Shown here one piece after another: positions 33,496-45,365 of a DNA stretch of 64,000 nucleotides. The stretch covers positions 6,091,001-6,155,000 of the forward strand of contig JAVMKO010000006.1 in the NCBI GenBank assembly GCA_032164245.1, in the 5' to 3' direction. A model generated the notes under the pieces. That model ran no database searches. It saw only the letters and a program-made list of their open reading frames with translations, and had not been told where the DNA came from. Position numbers and translations under genes: made by a program. Origin of the DNA: Sternotherus odoratus (taxonomy: Eukaryota; Chordata; Testudines; Kinosternidae). Numbering within the stretch: the first letter of the stretch is position 1; each line of letters starts with the position of its first letter.

Positions 33496-34056
33496 CAGGG
33501 CCGGCGACAGAAATTTGGGGGCCCCCTACTCTAATGGTTTGGGGGCCCCCCCAGCCCAGCCGGGGGCCCCCAGCCCAGCCAACAGCGGCTGGGGGGCCCC
33601 CAGCCCAGCTGCCCCCCCAACCCAGCCGGCGCTCCCCCCCCAGCTGACAGCGGCTGGGGGCCCCCCAGCCCTGCCGGCCCCCCCGCAGCTGACAGCGGCT
33701 GGGGGGCCCCCAGCCCAGCCGGCCACCCCCCCAGCCCCGCCACCCCCCCACCCAGCTGACAGCGGCTGGGGGCTCCCCAGCCCAGCCGCCCCCCCTCCCC
33801 AGCCCAGCCGGCGCTCCCCCCACCAGCTGGCGGCAGCGAGACCCGAGAGCCGGGGAACAGCGAGAGCCTCCCTTGCTGCTCCCTCCCCCGGACTGAGCCG
33901 CTGCCGCTGGCCGGGCTCTCTGCTCCGGCCGGGGACAGGCGCTCGTCCGGGGGAGAGCCACCCCGGATGACTACGGGTAGAGCTGTACCGGGGCCCCCCT
34001 AAAGTCGGGGGGCCCGGTACAGCTCTACCCGTAGTACCCCCCTGTCGCCGGCCCTG
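33496..34056. mobile_element. hAT-type element with GC-rich tandem repeats and a terminal hairpin
   Basis: A 561-bp element. The left end CAGGGCCGGCGACAG equals the reverse complement of the right end CTGTCGCCGGCCCTG. CTTCCTGG flanks both sides exactly (33488-33495 and 34057-34064). Inside are about six imperfect units around GACAGCGGCTGGGGG. Near the right end, 33970-34036 is an almost perfect palindrome centred near 34003. The 184- and 187-codon frames across it are compositional. Confidence 0.9.
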
Positions 34057-34174
34057 CTTCCTGGTGCCTCACAGGGTTGCGTCTCGCTCAGTGGAGAAGC
34101 GTCTCTCACTCTTCATAAGGGCCTTAGTCTGATCCCTAGTTGATTTTTTTTTTTTAAAAAAACACCTTCTGCTG

Positions 34175-34375
34175 TGTTACTTGGATAACATCAACAGACC
34201 CCAGTTGGCGGTGGGCAGCCTTGAACTTGGGACCTCTGCAGCTTAGTGCATGAGTCTGTACTGCATGAATTAAGGCTGCAAAGAAACTCATTACTCTCTC
34301 GCTAAGGGGTCTCGGTGTCACTAGATGGGACAGAACACCACACGCAGGCGGTGTGTGGGTTACACTTAGTAGTGA
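34175..34375 (-). mobile_element. tRNA-derived SINE (turtle type)
   Basis: On the minus strand, GCACTAAGCTGCAGAGGTCC followed by CAAGTTCAAGG gives a degenerate tRNA head with B box. The body has the same CACTAGATGGGACAG-type region that is common in turtle SINEs. Related to the copy at 30606. Confidence 0.6.
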
Positions 34376-34910
34376 ATCACATTGACTTGTGTAACCTATT
34401 GTTGTCCTCCTCCATTGTCCATCTATTCTTGGCAGCTCCTTGCTCCTTCTAGAGTGTTTGGGAAGCATCTAGTGTCATGGGCACATCCAATAAATAAAAA
34501 CTCTTTTTTTCCCCAGCAGCAATGCTTCCTGCTATCTGTAGCCCAGCCTAGAGAGGTCCTTTGGGTCACCTGTACTGATGGGGCTGAGCTGTGATGTTTG
34601 GATCTGGCATCAGAGCTTGTGTGTCCAGCTTTGCCATTCAGTGTGAGTGTTCATAGACGAGATTTTTAAACGAGCCGAAGGGTATGAAGTGCCTGGCCCT
34701 CATTCCATTTCAATGGGATTTGAGCATTTAACTCCCTTTGGCGCCATTTGAAAATCCCAGTCCGCAGAGAGATGCATGCCACGGCTCTCCATGGGAAGGC
34801 CACTGTTGGAGTGAAGAACTCCCCTGGTCTGGTTCTTGGTTTAGGTGCCCCACCTGTACGAAGTGGAGGGTGGGTTGTTGGTTTTGGGTGCAATGCTCAA
34901 AAGGAGAGAG

Positions 34911-35632
34911 GGCGTGTCTACACTGAAAACGTAAGTCGACTTACGTTAGGTCAGCTCACAGCCGCTGTGGTAATGACAGCAGAGGTTCACGTCCACACTG
35001 CCCTCCTTCTGGGTCCTCACCAGGAGCACTTCCGCCAACTGAAGGGGGACAGTGGGGGGGGGGAGGCTGAGAGCCTGGGGGCTGAGCTCTGTGCACAGCC
35101 CCCGCTCCCCACTCCCCAGAAGCTGAGCTTCCCCATGGCTCCTCGTTTCCCGCCCCTTGGGAGGCCAGTGATCGCCCTGTCCCCGTTTGGAGCCCACCCA
35201 GCTTCCTGCTTCCATCCGGGCTGCCCCGGGCACCAAGATCCCCATTCCCCCAACTCCACATTCCCCCCTGGGAGCCGGGCAGCTGGTGGGGCTCTCGGCT
35301 CCCTGCTGGGTGGCAGCTGTGCTCCCGGAAGGGAACGGGGAGGCAGTGCAACAGGCCGGCAGGGAGTGAGGAGCCCGGGCAGTAGCCTGGCTGGGAAGGT
35401 GGAGTCAGGACTGGGAGCTGTCGGTCTCTAGCTGGAACCCGCCACCCACACGGACACTGGGTTGCCCTAACTACACCACCATAAGCCCTTCATCGCTTGT
35501 GGAGGTGGAGTTATAACGTAGTGTGGTAGGGCACTTACGTTGGCCGGAGCAAGGCTGTCGTGTGGACAGTGACATAATTAGGTCGACATAAGCTGCGTTA
35601 TGTCCCCCTAACGCTGTAGTGTAGGCCAAGCC
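34911..35632. mobile_element. probable large MITE with TCTACACT ends
   Basis: The left end GGCGTGTCTACACT pairs with the reverse-complemented right end GGCTTGGCCTACACT. Subterminal GTAAGTCGACTTACGTTAGG and TTACGTTGGCCGG/AGGTCGACATAAGC blocks resemble turtle DNA transposons. The GC-rich middle (35040-35440) yields long but meaningless frames. No certain target duplication. Confidence 0.55.
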
Positions 35633-35804
35633 ATAGGCTCCTACCATCCGTTTGGGCTTGGAAGTCAATGGAAATTTCTCTTTTTGAGCATTGCACCCTT
35701 AGGTTTTAGAAGAAGAGCTATAGCGACTGATGTATTTGGGCCCGTGCGGACTTGGTACCGAGATCTACTGGCACAGCTGTTCTACCTGATAGTCCGTGGC
35801 CCCT

Positions 35805-36700
35805 TCAGCATGCTTGGATTTGAATCCTAGAAGAGACCCTTCTGAGCATCTGGTCGGACCTCCTGCGTATCCCTGTCCGAAGAGCTTCCATGGTAAACTC
35901 TGCATCAGACCCAGACTTCTCTTCTGAGCTATAATGTATCTTTTAGGAAGACATCCGGTCTTGATTTGAAAAACTTCAACTACATTCTCAGGTAAGAATC
36001 AGACGAAGTGGGTATTAGCCCACGAAAGCTTATGCTTCAATACTTTAGTTAGTCTATAAGGTGCCACAGGACTCTTTGTCGCTTCCTCAGGTAAGTTGTT
36101 TGAATGGTTATTTACCTTCTCTGTTAAAAATTTACAAGTTATTTCTAGTCTGGTCTAACTTCAGATTCCAGCCACTGTTTTCTGTTATCCCTTTTTGCTG
36201 AGAGATTAAAGAGCCATCTATGCTCAGAAGTCTCCTGCCAGGTGGGTATTTGTGGATCAAATGATGTCTTAACTGTTTCTTGAATAAATTCAATAGTGAG
36301 CTGCCTTTCTGTCATTATAAGGCATGCTTTACAGGTCCTGAATAATTTTTGTCACTCTTTTCTGAACCTTTTCTTTTCCAATTTCCCAGCATCCTTTCTC
36401 AAGTATGGACCCCAGAACTGGGCGTGGTATCAGTAATGGTCCAACTAGTGTCTTACGGAGAGGTAATCTATAGGCTATTTCTCTGCTTATACATCCAAGA
36501 ATTGTGTTAGCCCTCTTAGCTAAAGCTTGCCACGGGCAGCAAATGGTCAGTTGGTTATCTCCCTGACCCCTGCGTTCTCGTCCGGGTCACTGCATTCCAG
36601 GGTAAGTCCATCTTGTCAGGGCGCCCTGCGTTCTTTGTTCCTAGATGTATGACCCTGCTTTTGGCTGCATTAGTTCACTGTGCCTCTTAATGAGTCAAAC
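35805..36700 (-). mobile_element. CR1 LINE, old, split by an inserted repeat
   Basis: Antisense CR1-like sequence with a GGACCCCAGAACTGGGC-type segment (the YxVQFWxxP region) and GTTAGCCCTCTTAGC further on. It is interrupted at 35997-36085 by the hammerhead-like repeat, copy D. Highly diverged. Confidence 0.75.
35997..36085 (+). repeat. hammerhead-like dispersed repeat, copy D (89-bp insertion)
   Basis: An 89-bp insert flanked by a perfect 10-bp duplication, CTCAGGTAAG (35987-35996 and 36086-36095). The core reads CAGACGA (one change from CTGACGA), GTGGGT-ATTA-GCCCAC, GAAA, GC-TTAT-GC, then the common tail with GGTGCCACAGGACTC. A target duplication of this size fits insertion by retroposition. 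Confidence 0.85.
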
Positions 36701-38188
36701 GCCTCCACCGTCTATGCTGTGTGATCCATGTCGTCTGGGATGCTGTGTTTGCTTTGATATGCCACAGAAATGTCTGGTTTCCCTTTCTGGCTCAGCCCAG
36801 CTGTGTCTCTGAGGACTTGTCCTCTCAAACTGACCACCATCTGGGAGGATCTTCCACCTCTCTGGGGGTCTGTTTCTCACAGTTGCAGCCTGGAAGAAGC
36901 GCTTTGTGTTCTATGGGGCAGATTTTCCCGCTCTTGGGTTGTGCCATTGACTCTCAGTCTCTGGGAAGGGGGTCTGGTGGTCTCAAACGGGGCCCTGTGA
37001 CGGAGTTGCTTCAGGGCAGAGAGGGAGTGAAGCCAGTAGTGGGTGTCCGTGAGAGGGAGAATTGTGCGGAGGTTGGGTGATGAAATCCCCGAAGACAATG
37101 GGGTCCGAACAAGACCTCGCCGATGAACGTGATTGTGCAAGCCCGATGGATGGACACATGTCCCAGAGGGAGCTGAAGGCACCACTGAATTCAAGCAGCG
37201 ATGTTGTCGGGTGTGGGTGTGTCCCTTTAAAAATGAAGAGCTGATGAGCTCTTCACAAGCCTCCTTACGGCTGGAAACACCACACTGGAATTGATTCGAC
37301 CCCAGACCTGCCAAACCTCACAAATTAGGCTTGCGGGTGGGGGGGGGGGGAGGGGGCATTTCTCAGGCCTCTTGGACAGCCACTCCCATCTCAAGGGATT
37401 GGCTGTGGGGGCTGCTATGATGCTGGAATCGAGTGCAGGGTTCATGAAAGTGATCAGGGAAGAGAGATGAGAGGGGTCCTTTCCGGGCAGGCTACGTAGA
37501 AAGTAGCGCTCGCGCCCCCGCTGTGGTCTGGATTCCCTGCCACTGACACCTTTCACCAAGGCAAAGCCCCGTCCTGGATCGTGAGAGAGGCTCCCTGAGA
37601 GTGGGGGGAGTCCCTGGCTTTTCCAGTTCCCCGGTGCAAGTGGGCAAAGCTCACACTTAGGCCAGCAGGGCCTCCAAGTATCCAGGAGGTGGCGCTCTCA
37701 CTCCCACTGGGGAGAGGGCACCCCCTGGTGGCTCTGGTTTTCTTGGCAGCATGTTCTTAACACGACCATTTTAGCATGTTCTTAGCCTGACCATTTTCTT
37801 AACCATTTTGGGAGGTTTTCATCAAAATGTCTCGTTTTTGATTATTCCTTTTTTCTGTCCGCAAAAAAAATGTGTCGGCAGAAACAGACCAGGTCTGGTT
37901 GATCTACAAAACTCTCAGCAAGGGCTAGCTTGCTGGGACTGCTGCTTTTCACGCTCTTCACTCTCGTCTCCTTGTTCGCTGGTGCCTCCCGCATCTCTGT
38001 GTTGTGTTCACCTGTTGTCGTCTCTTGTCATATATTTCATGGAGAGTGAGCTTTTTGGGATAGGGTGTCTCCCTCCCCCTCTTCTCCCCCCCCCTCTCCC
38101 TCTCCCCTTGGGCTATGAGGCACTACTGCAATATGAAGAATAACTTTTAAGCTGCCATTGCTCCAGAAGGTAATCTTTAGACTGGTCA
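36701..38188. other. intergenic DNA, no gene seen
   Basis: Contains a poly(G) run at about 37336-37350. Overlapping frames on both strands at 36721-37559 have no domain. Confidence 0.45.
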
Positions 38189-38195
38189 AGAGTGA

Positions 38196-38435
38196 GGACT
38201 TGTCTGCCTGGCTGTAGTGCTTCACCAATGCCAAGAGGCGAGGTTCTCCCATTGGTGTAGGTACCCCACCTCCCTGACAAGCGGAAGTCAGGTCAACAGG
38301 ACAATTCTCCCATCAACGTAGTGCTGTCTACACTGGGGGTTAGGTCAGTTTAACCATGTCGCTCAGAGGTGTGGATTTTTCATACCCCTGAGCGACGTAA
38401 ATGTATTGACATAATTTCCTAGTGGAGACCAGGCC
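38196..38435. mobile_element. MITE with 7-bp target duplication
   Basis: A 240-bp element. GGACTTGTCTGCC at the left pairs with reverse-complemented GGCCTGGTCTCC at the right. AGAGTGA lies on both sides (38189-38195, 38436-38442), likely a hAT-like 8-bp duplication with one change. Interior contains CCCCTGAGCGACGTAA and CATGTCGCTCAG, which can pair. Confidence 0.65.
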
Positions 38436-38603
38436 AGAGTGACCTTGTCCTTGCCTAGCTCGATTCTCCTCTGGGCACGGCAGGCAATTGCACCAAGATG
38501 GGGGGGGGGGGTGTCACCAGATTGCTATGCAAACCTTGCCCGCTGGGTTGTGTCACTCTGCAGAAGTCCAACCCATTTCCACGGGTGGCCCAGCAAAGGT
38601 GTG

Positions 38604-38648
38604 GCCGGCATTGTGAAGCCGCCGGCATTGTGAAGTCCCCGGCATTCG
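38604..38648. repeat. short triplication
   Basis: CCGGCATTGTGAAG occurs twice and CCGGCATTCGATTG once, back to back. Confidence 0.75.
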
Positions 38649-40159
38649 ATTGCCACACAAGCCTGGTGTGGGATTCGTTCAGCTTGACATCTATCGCCTG
38701 GGCTGCTCTGGGTCTGCTCACCCCCAGGGAGCCGTTTGGCTGGAAGAATATTTTTAGGGCAGGTGGATGCAAGAGAATCTTGCTGTGGAGGGTTAATAGA
38801 CAACCCATTTTGTGCCCCTTGTGGCATGAGCGAAAATCCATTCCCAGCTGGCTAGAGGCTGAATAATACCAGCAGAATGCTTTGAAGCCTTCTCAAGGAG
38901 TTGGTGATATATAGTCATGCACAGCTTCTCTGGGGGCGTCACCCTGGGAGATTTCTTCATGGAGCACCAGCAGCTGGGCTGGTTAGAGTGAACACCCTAA
39001 TCACGTCCTTGGCTTTGTCTCTCTTTCTCAATCTTGCTGTTCCTATTTGCTGTTTACTCCATGGATCGTGAAAACAGTGCAGTCATTATCCCAACCCAGT
39101 GGATGGCTGTGACAGCATCATTATTCTCAAAGTAACCAAGAGCTGATGGTGACTTTTCCACATGAATTTCTCACAGCTGTTTTAGTGTCAAGGAGACCTC
39201 ACCAATGCCCGAAGCCAGGATCAATGGGGGTTGAATTCACTGTGCTCTCATTGGTGGTTGGTGGATCCCAAGCCTGATCAGTTCTGTAGATAAACATGCA
39301 GGGAAGATGCGGTCGGCAGAGCGCATGTAAATGGCCTGGGAAAACTGGGCCGAATTCATTATCAAGATTCTACCTGCATCCTAGCAACTGTTTCCAGCCA
39401 CTAGCTGTCACCTACTGGTGCTCCCCAAGATGAGGGCGTGTACACAAGAACAGCTGACTGTGATGTAGTGAGTTCAGGTCCGAGCTCAGCCATCCAGCAG
39501 GGAAGGTGGGCATTGGCGTTGAAGGAAGTTCTGGCACCAGTGACGTTCCTCTTCCTTCCAGTGCACTGTGGGGGTGGTAAGTGGATAGCATCAGCTGGAG
39601 AAATGTGCTGTAAACCACAGACAGGTTTGACTGGTGGCGTCAGCCTGTCCTTCCATATTGGGACACATGGAGAGAGAGGCGTCATCCAGGCCAGATGCTT
39701 GCTCATTTGCAGATCACAGGAGCTTCCTGCTCACTGCACGGTTTGATTTTCCATGAACCTCCAAGAAACACAGTACCTGGGCAGTAAAATAATCCTAGGG
39801 ATGCTAACCTCCTTTTGTGATTTTGCAGATGTGGGGCTTCGTTGAAAGCAAGCGTGTGCTTCCAGAATTTACAAGCACACTGGTCAAGCAAGAGTTCACA
39901 GGTCAAATGAAAGGCTAAACACAGCAGAAACGGACTAGTCCATTAACCGGAAAGGCCAGGCTCGAGTGTATTCAAACACTGAAATGCCCCCACGCCAAGA
40001 CAGGGTCTGTCAAAGGAAATAGTTCTAGGCAATGTGAGGACAGAGAGGACCCTGGGATGGGTGCGGGGGGGGGGGGGGATCAAAGAGCCTCTTGGGTCTC
40101 TTAGTCTCTCTCTATGCAACATCTCCTGTGTGTAACGAGAGGCTGGGCTTTGAGAGGAA
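38649..40159. other. intergenic DNA, no gene seen
   Basis: A poly(G) run lies at about 40066-40078. No exon-like or RNA-like feature was recognised. Confidence 0.45.
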
Positions 40160-40260
40160 GGATGGTTTGGCGGTTAGGGCCTTTAACCCACGACTTAGGT
40201 TGAATCCCTGCTCCACCACAGACTTCCTGGGTCACCTTGGGGAGTCCCTCAGGGTGTCTC
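40160..40260 (+). mobile_element. MIR-like SINE
   Basis: A tRNA-like head, GATGGTTTGGCGGTTAGGGC, is followed by the B box GGTTGAATCCC and CTGGGTCACCTTGGGGAGTC, a MIR-type core. Sense orientation, diverged. Confidence 0.7.
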
Positions 40261-41690
40261 CCCTGCAGCTGGCCTGGGTGTCGTCATTCAGACCACGGCT
40301 CCGGGACCCTCCTGGCGTCTGAACATCTATGCTGCAGTTTAACAGCCCCCGGAGCCTGAGTCAGCTGACCCGGGTCAGCCCTGGATGTTTAATTCCAATG
40401 TAGACAGACCCAGAGTGTCTGGTCTGTAAAACTGTCATAAAATCGAGGATCAATACATTAAAGCTGGAGGTGCCCAGATCCATGGTGATGTGGCCAGATA
40501 TCTTCCTTAGCTAGACTGGTATGCATTCAGCGCTCACCCCGGTCGATGGGATGGGAGTCTTTCCATTGACTTTGGACCAAGGCATCTAAACAGGGCTTCA
40601 GGATAATGCCCTCGGAGGCTCTGGTGCTTTGCAAAGAGCAGGATGAGTCACACCCAGCAGACTTGTCTGGGAAGCCCCACCAAACTAGAAGGAGAAAATA
40701 ATGTGTCACGTGGAGCTGATTGGTTGGGGTTTGTTTTTGTTTTTAAGCAAAGAGAAACAACCTGATTCATGGCTTAATCAGTTTCCAAATTAACTTGCCA
40801 TTCCCATCTATGTGATGTGACGATCTGTTAAAAATCAATCGACTTCCTACGATACACCCAGAATTAATTCAGGCAGGATGCCAGAAATCCTGTGGGGGAG
40901 AGAAAAAGAAATCCACCTCCCGCTCTCCTGAGGGACGTGTCTCAATTCCTCCCTTTGCAAGTGCCAGGAGGTATGCGGCTCGCTTTGCCGGGATCTCAGA
41001 CCGAAGACCCCAGCGTAGGTTCAGTGAGGTCTGTGCCCCCTTTTAAGCCTTGTTTGTAATGGTCAGACTTGGGGACATGGCTAAGGCATGAGAGGGAAAG
41101 CTGAAGGGGACAAATCTAGGAGCAAGATGTGGCAAGCCTCGTACAAATGATTCATGACAAAATCCTGCTTTCCATCAGGAAGCAAAGCGGAGTCGTTCTG
41201 TATTAAAACTTTTATTTACCGGCCGTGGGCGGAACTCTACAGGTCAGGCATTGGGTGAAAGGATGGAAAGCAGCCGAGCTAAACTATCTTCACTTCATGG
41301 GCTGCTTGTTTGCACCAGTTTGACTCGGGGTAATGCCCTGGACTGCAAAGGAACTGCTCCAGACTTACCCCGAGCGCAGCTGCACCATCTAACCCCTTGA
41401 CTTGGAAAACCCGAGCTGGGAATCTCAGGGAAACAGGCTGGCCTGGGAGATTTCGGGTACTACTTGCTGCTGGGCAGGCCACGAGACTTGAGTTTTGACA
41501 CGTCTCTTCTAGGGTGTACGGAAGCAAACTCCAAAACGGGGAAGTTGGTCAAACTTTCTTTAAATCTCAGGGGTCCAATTCAGTATGGCACCGTGGGTGC
41601 TTTGCAGCAGACAGACATAACCCCCCCTCCCTCAGGAATGTCCCGCTGTCATAGGAGCTACATCCACGGGAGCTACATTTTAGTGTAGAC
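40261..41690. other. intergenic DNA, no gene seen
   Basis: Nothing recognised except that 41650-41690 (GCTACATTTTAGTGTAGAC) looks like the edge of a MITE into which the next element inserted. Confidence 0.45.
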
Positions 41691-42606
41691 CAGGGGCGGG
41701 CAAACTACGGCCCGCAGGCCGGATCCGGCCCATCAGCGCTTTCAGTCTGGCCTGCGGCATCGCCAGCCCCATGGCACAGCAGGGCTAAGGCAGCTCCCTG
41801 CCTGCCCTGGCCTTGCGCCGCTCCTGGAAGCAGCCGGCACCACGTCCCTGCGGCCCCTGGGGCAGAGGGCTCCATGTTCTGCCCTTGCCTGCGGGCACCG
41901 CCCCCGCAGCTCCCATTGGCTGGGAACTGGAAACCGCGGCCAATGAGAGCTTTGAGGATGGTACCCACAGGTGAAGGCAGCACACGGCAGAGCTACCTGC
42001 CCATCACCCCATGCCCAGGCCACTGCCAGACATGCTGATCCCCTCTGGGAGTGGCATGGGGCCAAGGCAGGGAAGGAGCCTGCTTTAGTCCTGCTGTGCA
42101 CTACTGCCACCCCAGAGCGGCTTGAGGTAAACCGCGCCAGGCTGGAACCTGCACCTCGAACCCCTCCTGCACCCCACACCCCGATCCCCTGACCCGAGGC
42201 ACCTAAGCCCCTGCCTTGAGTCCCCTTCTGCACCCTTCCTGCACCCTGAACCCCTGCCCTGAACCCCCCTCGTGCACCCCAACCCCCTGCACCTCCTCCT
42301 TCACCCCAACTCCCTGACCTGAACCCCACTTCTGTACTCCACACCCCTCCTGCACCCCAACCCCCTGCACCCCTCCTGCACCCCAACCCCCTGCACCCCT
42401 CCTGCACCCCGCATCCCTCCTGCACCCCAACCCCCTGCACCCCTCCTGCACCCCGCATCCCTCCTGCACCCCAGCTCCCTGACCTGAACCCCCTCCCCTG
42501 CCACATCTCACACCCCAACCCCCTGCCCCAGCCCTACATACATGGCCCTGCTTGCAATTTCCTCACCCAGATGTGGCCCTCGGGCCAAAAAGCGTCCCCA
42601 GCCCCA
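41691..42606. mobile_element. hAT-type element with internal 26-bp minisatellite
   Basis: A 916-bp element starting CAGGGGCGGGCAAACTACGG, like the element at 7576. The right end is ...GGCCAAAAAGCGTCCCCAGCCCCA. Flanks GTGTAGAC (41683-41690) and GTGTGGAC (42607-42614) match at 7 of 8. Between about 42330 and 42475 it has 26-bp units (CACCCCAACCCCCTGCACCC plus CTCCTG) mixed with 18-bp variants. Minus-strand frames rich in CRRG/GVQ repeats come from this array. Confidence 0.85.
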
Positions 42607-42935
42607 GTGTGGACGTTTACAGAATGAGGCTGCCTTGCGTCCACCTAACCGTCGCGTAGACGAGGGTTCACGCCACGTCTGCACTTCAAATGCCACAGCA
42701 GGCGCACGGCAGCGCTTCAGTGTGGACGCTCACTGCAGCCAGGGGAGGGGGGCTCCTGTCGGTGTAGTTCATCCCCCTCCCCTCCCTCCACCGCAGGATT
42801 CCTCCACTGACCTAGTGCTGACAGCGGGGGTTAGTTGGGGAGACCCACGTCCCTTGCAGAGGGGGTGGATATTTTTCACGCCCCGGCGAGACGTGGCTGG
42901 GTTGATGCACGTTTTCAGAGTAGACCAGGCCTCAG
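42607..42935. mobile_element. MITE-like flank interrupted by the hAT-type insertion
   Basis: Contains CTTCAGTGTGGACGCTCACTGC and ends near TTTTCAGAGTAGACCAGGCC, similar to termini of turtle TCTACACT-type MITEs. Its left part may be the sequence just before 41691. Boundaries uncertain. Confidence 0.4.
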
Positions 42936-45109
42936 GGACTGCGGAGGGTGTGAACAGCTCCTAGCCTGTGCGCTAGAGGTGATGAATCATCGCCGCGGCT
43001 GGGAGCACTCGGCACTGTCATGTTGATCTTTGAAAGGGCCTTTGGCTTGACCCACCCGTGCTGAACGGTGTTGGGCCCGTCAAGAGAGAATCCTGTGGCT
43101 GTACAGAAAACACATCCCTTAAGTGGCTGCTTTATCAGTGACCTGCTGCCCGAATATCTCCAGCTGGCTCCCCGTGCCCGCGCTGAGTGCTCTAGGGCCC
43201 TGAATGTCCCCCACTGAAATCAATTCAATGGGACAGGCCCCATGGCAAGGATAACCCCTCACTTGGGGGAGGGGAACATGTGTCTTTTACAAGCTCGGGA
43301 CTTCCATAGGCGGGAGAAGGTCACGCCAGCCGTATAAACGGATCTGTTCCCCATTGCGCTGCACACTTTTCTGTGGCGGCTCCGTTCTCAGCTCAGACCC
43401 ACAGGTTCTGTGAAATGCACATTGGGAGCTTCCGTCTGGCTTCATCTGTGAAACCCAGGAGGCCTTCTCTCCTGACGGGGTTAGTGGTTTAAAACGCCCC
43501 CGCCACCAGAATGTGGAAGAGGTACCTACCACCATTTCTGCCTTGGGACCTGCAGCTGCTTATCCGTCACTTTCCTCCTGCAATGTATTTTTGGGAGGAA
43601 TCCCCCACTGGAACTACTGCAGGTGATAGATTGCTCCTGGGAGAGTTAGCGCCTGTGGGGTTAACAGACAACGGCTGCTCAGAGCTCTCTCTCTGTTTCC
43701 ATGAGACCCATCCACGCTGCAGAGGAGTGATGGGCCCAATCTCTGCGCTCTCCCTAAAGTTATGAATCTAATCCCCCAAGGTAACGAGCTTGGTCCCAGC
43801 GCCGGCTCATCTTGTCGATACTTGATCGCTCTCTTCCCTCCGGTTGCTTTGAATGAATTGTTTTAATATGCACGATGCTCCGCAGCCATTCCCACAAATA
43901 AACCTGTGTAATTAGCCTCACTGGGGAGGCTGCATGCTTCGGATCTGTAAATACCCGTCTTGCAGAGACCCCCTTTCTTGCTCATTCTCATTTCTTCCAG
44001 CTGTGCAAAACTTTCCCCGCAGTCTCCCTCCTCGGCCAGTGCCGGAGGCCGTGTGCTCCTCGCCCTGCCGATTCTTAGATGGCTCTTCCAGCCTGCAGAC
44101 GCTTTGCAATGGCGCTGGTGTCTTCGGACACAGGGACAGGTCTGTGCGTGCACAGGGAAAGGTCTGTGATTGCTCTGCCGTAGCCTGCTCTGCCGCGCTC
44201 GAGACCAGGCGCCCGCAGCTCCCAGTGACGTCCGGGGGATCTCTTGGGATCAGGCCCCACATGTGAACTGCGGAAAGCTCTTCCCACCTTTACCCTCTAG
44301 GTCTTTGATTCTTTATTTATGCTGTTGACCATAGACCACCCCACACTCCCACCTGCTCTCGTGAGATGCCCACAGCATCCCTCTGTGCTCATCGCTCCAC
44401 AGCCTGCTCTATCTCTTACCTGGCCTCGTCCAAAGGCCATTAAAGTCGATGAGAAGCTCCCATTAACTTCACTGGGCTTTGGTTCAGGTTCTGTGTGTCC
44501 TGTTGACTCTGTTTCCCCCGTATTGGGCGTTGAGAGGAAGAGGCAGCTTTGATTCAGCAGCTAGATTTGCGGCGCTGGGAGGACAGAGCATCCCCCCAAG
44601 TCTTGGTGAACATTCTTCTTGGCCCTGTGTGTTTCTCCTGGGCTGACCACCCCACGCACCCCTGGCAGGACCCCCCGGGAGCAGCGTCCCGTTTATCGGA
44701 GTTCCCCAGGCGGGGAATTTGATCCAAGCAATGGAGTTCCCAGGTGTCTGTGTTTCTGAGGTTATTCTGCATAGAGTCAGAATAAGCCACTGATTTGCCA
44801 TGAAGAACCTGGTGATGACATTCCTACGCCTTGTATGCGCATGGCGCTTTCTGGCCACTCGTGTAAGGATTAGCAGGACTTGAACTCAGGCCTACAGAGT
44901 TCCTAGGCAGCCCAAAATGGCACCAGCTGCAACCTGGCAACTTCCTGTGACCCACAATCTACAATGGTCGCACACGCCGGGAAGTTCTGCCGTGAGTGAT
45001 CTGACTGACAGTGGTTTTAGCAATCACTGATTGGCACCTTGACCCTATAGAAGACCATGGGACGTACCAGGTAAAGTCCAGGCAACAGTGTAGATCCTTA
45101 GTGAGCGGC
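42936..45109. other. intergenic DNA, no gene seen
   Basis: Overlapping frames at 43863-44287 (up to 114 codons) have no recognisable domain and no splice-compatible neighbours. Confidence 0.45.
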
Positions 45110-45365
45110 TACACCTGTCCTGCTTCTTTGGTCCTGAACTCTTGGCTCTGACTTGGATTCTGACTCCTGATTGACCCCCTCGACCTCCAACATGAACCCT
45201 GATACCTGGTATTGACCCTCAGCCTGATTCCTGACTCCGTCTCCGACCCTTGGCTTAGCGCCTGACTCTGGCTTGACTGATACAGGCTCTGACCCCTGAC
45301 TTCAGTGCCTGGATCCTAAACTCCTGCCACTCGTCCTACCTGCCTTTGCCCAGGATCCCAATAAC
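45110..45365 (+). repeat. CTGACTC/CTGACCC-rich tract, possible LTR-retrotransposon leader
   Basis: Irregular repeats of CTGACTC, TGACCC and CCTGAC phrases over 250 bp. Similar tracts occur in turtle LTR-type repeats. No LTR boundary or primer site was identified, so this is only a repeat call. Confidence 0.4.

Noticed and set aside
33398..33970. 184- and 187-codon frames
   Set aside because: Both strands are open across the GC-rich array of the hAT-type element at 33496-34056. No domain.
34748..35431. 227-codon + frame
   Set aside because: Crosses the edge of a MITE and its GC-rich interior; low-complexity composition.
41742..42518. 258-codon minus frame with Cys/Gly-rich repeats
   Set aside because: Encoded by the 26/18-bp minisatellite in the hAT-type element. 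Periodic sequence and no start context or domain.
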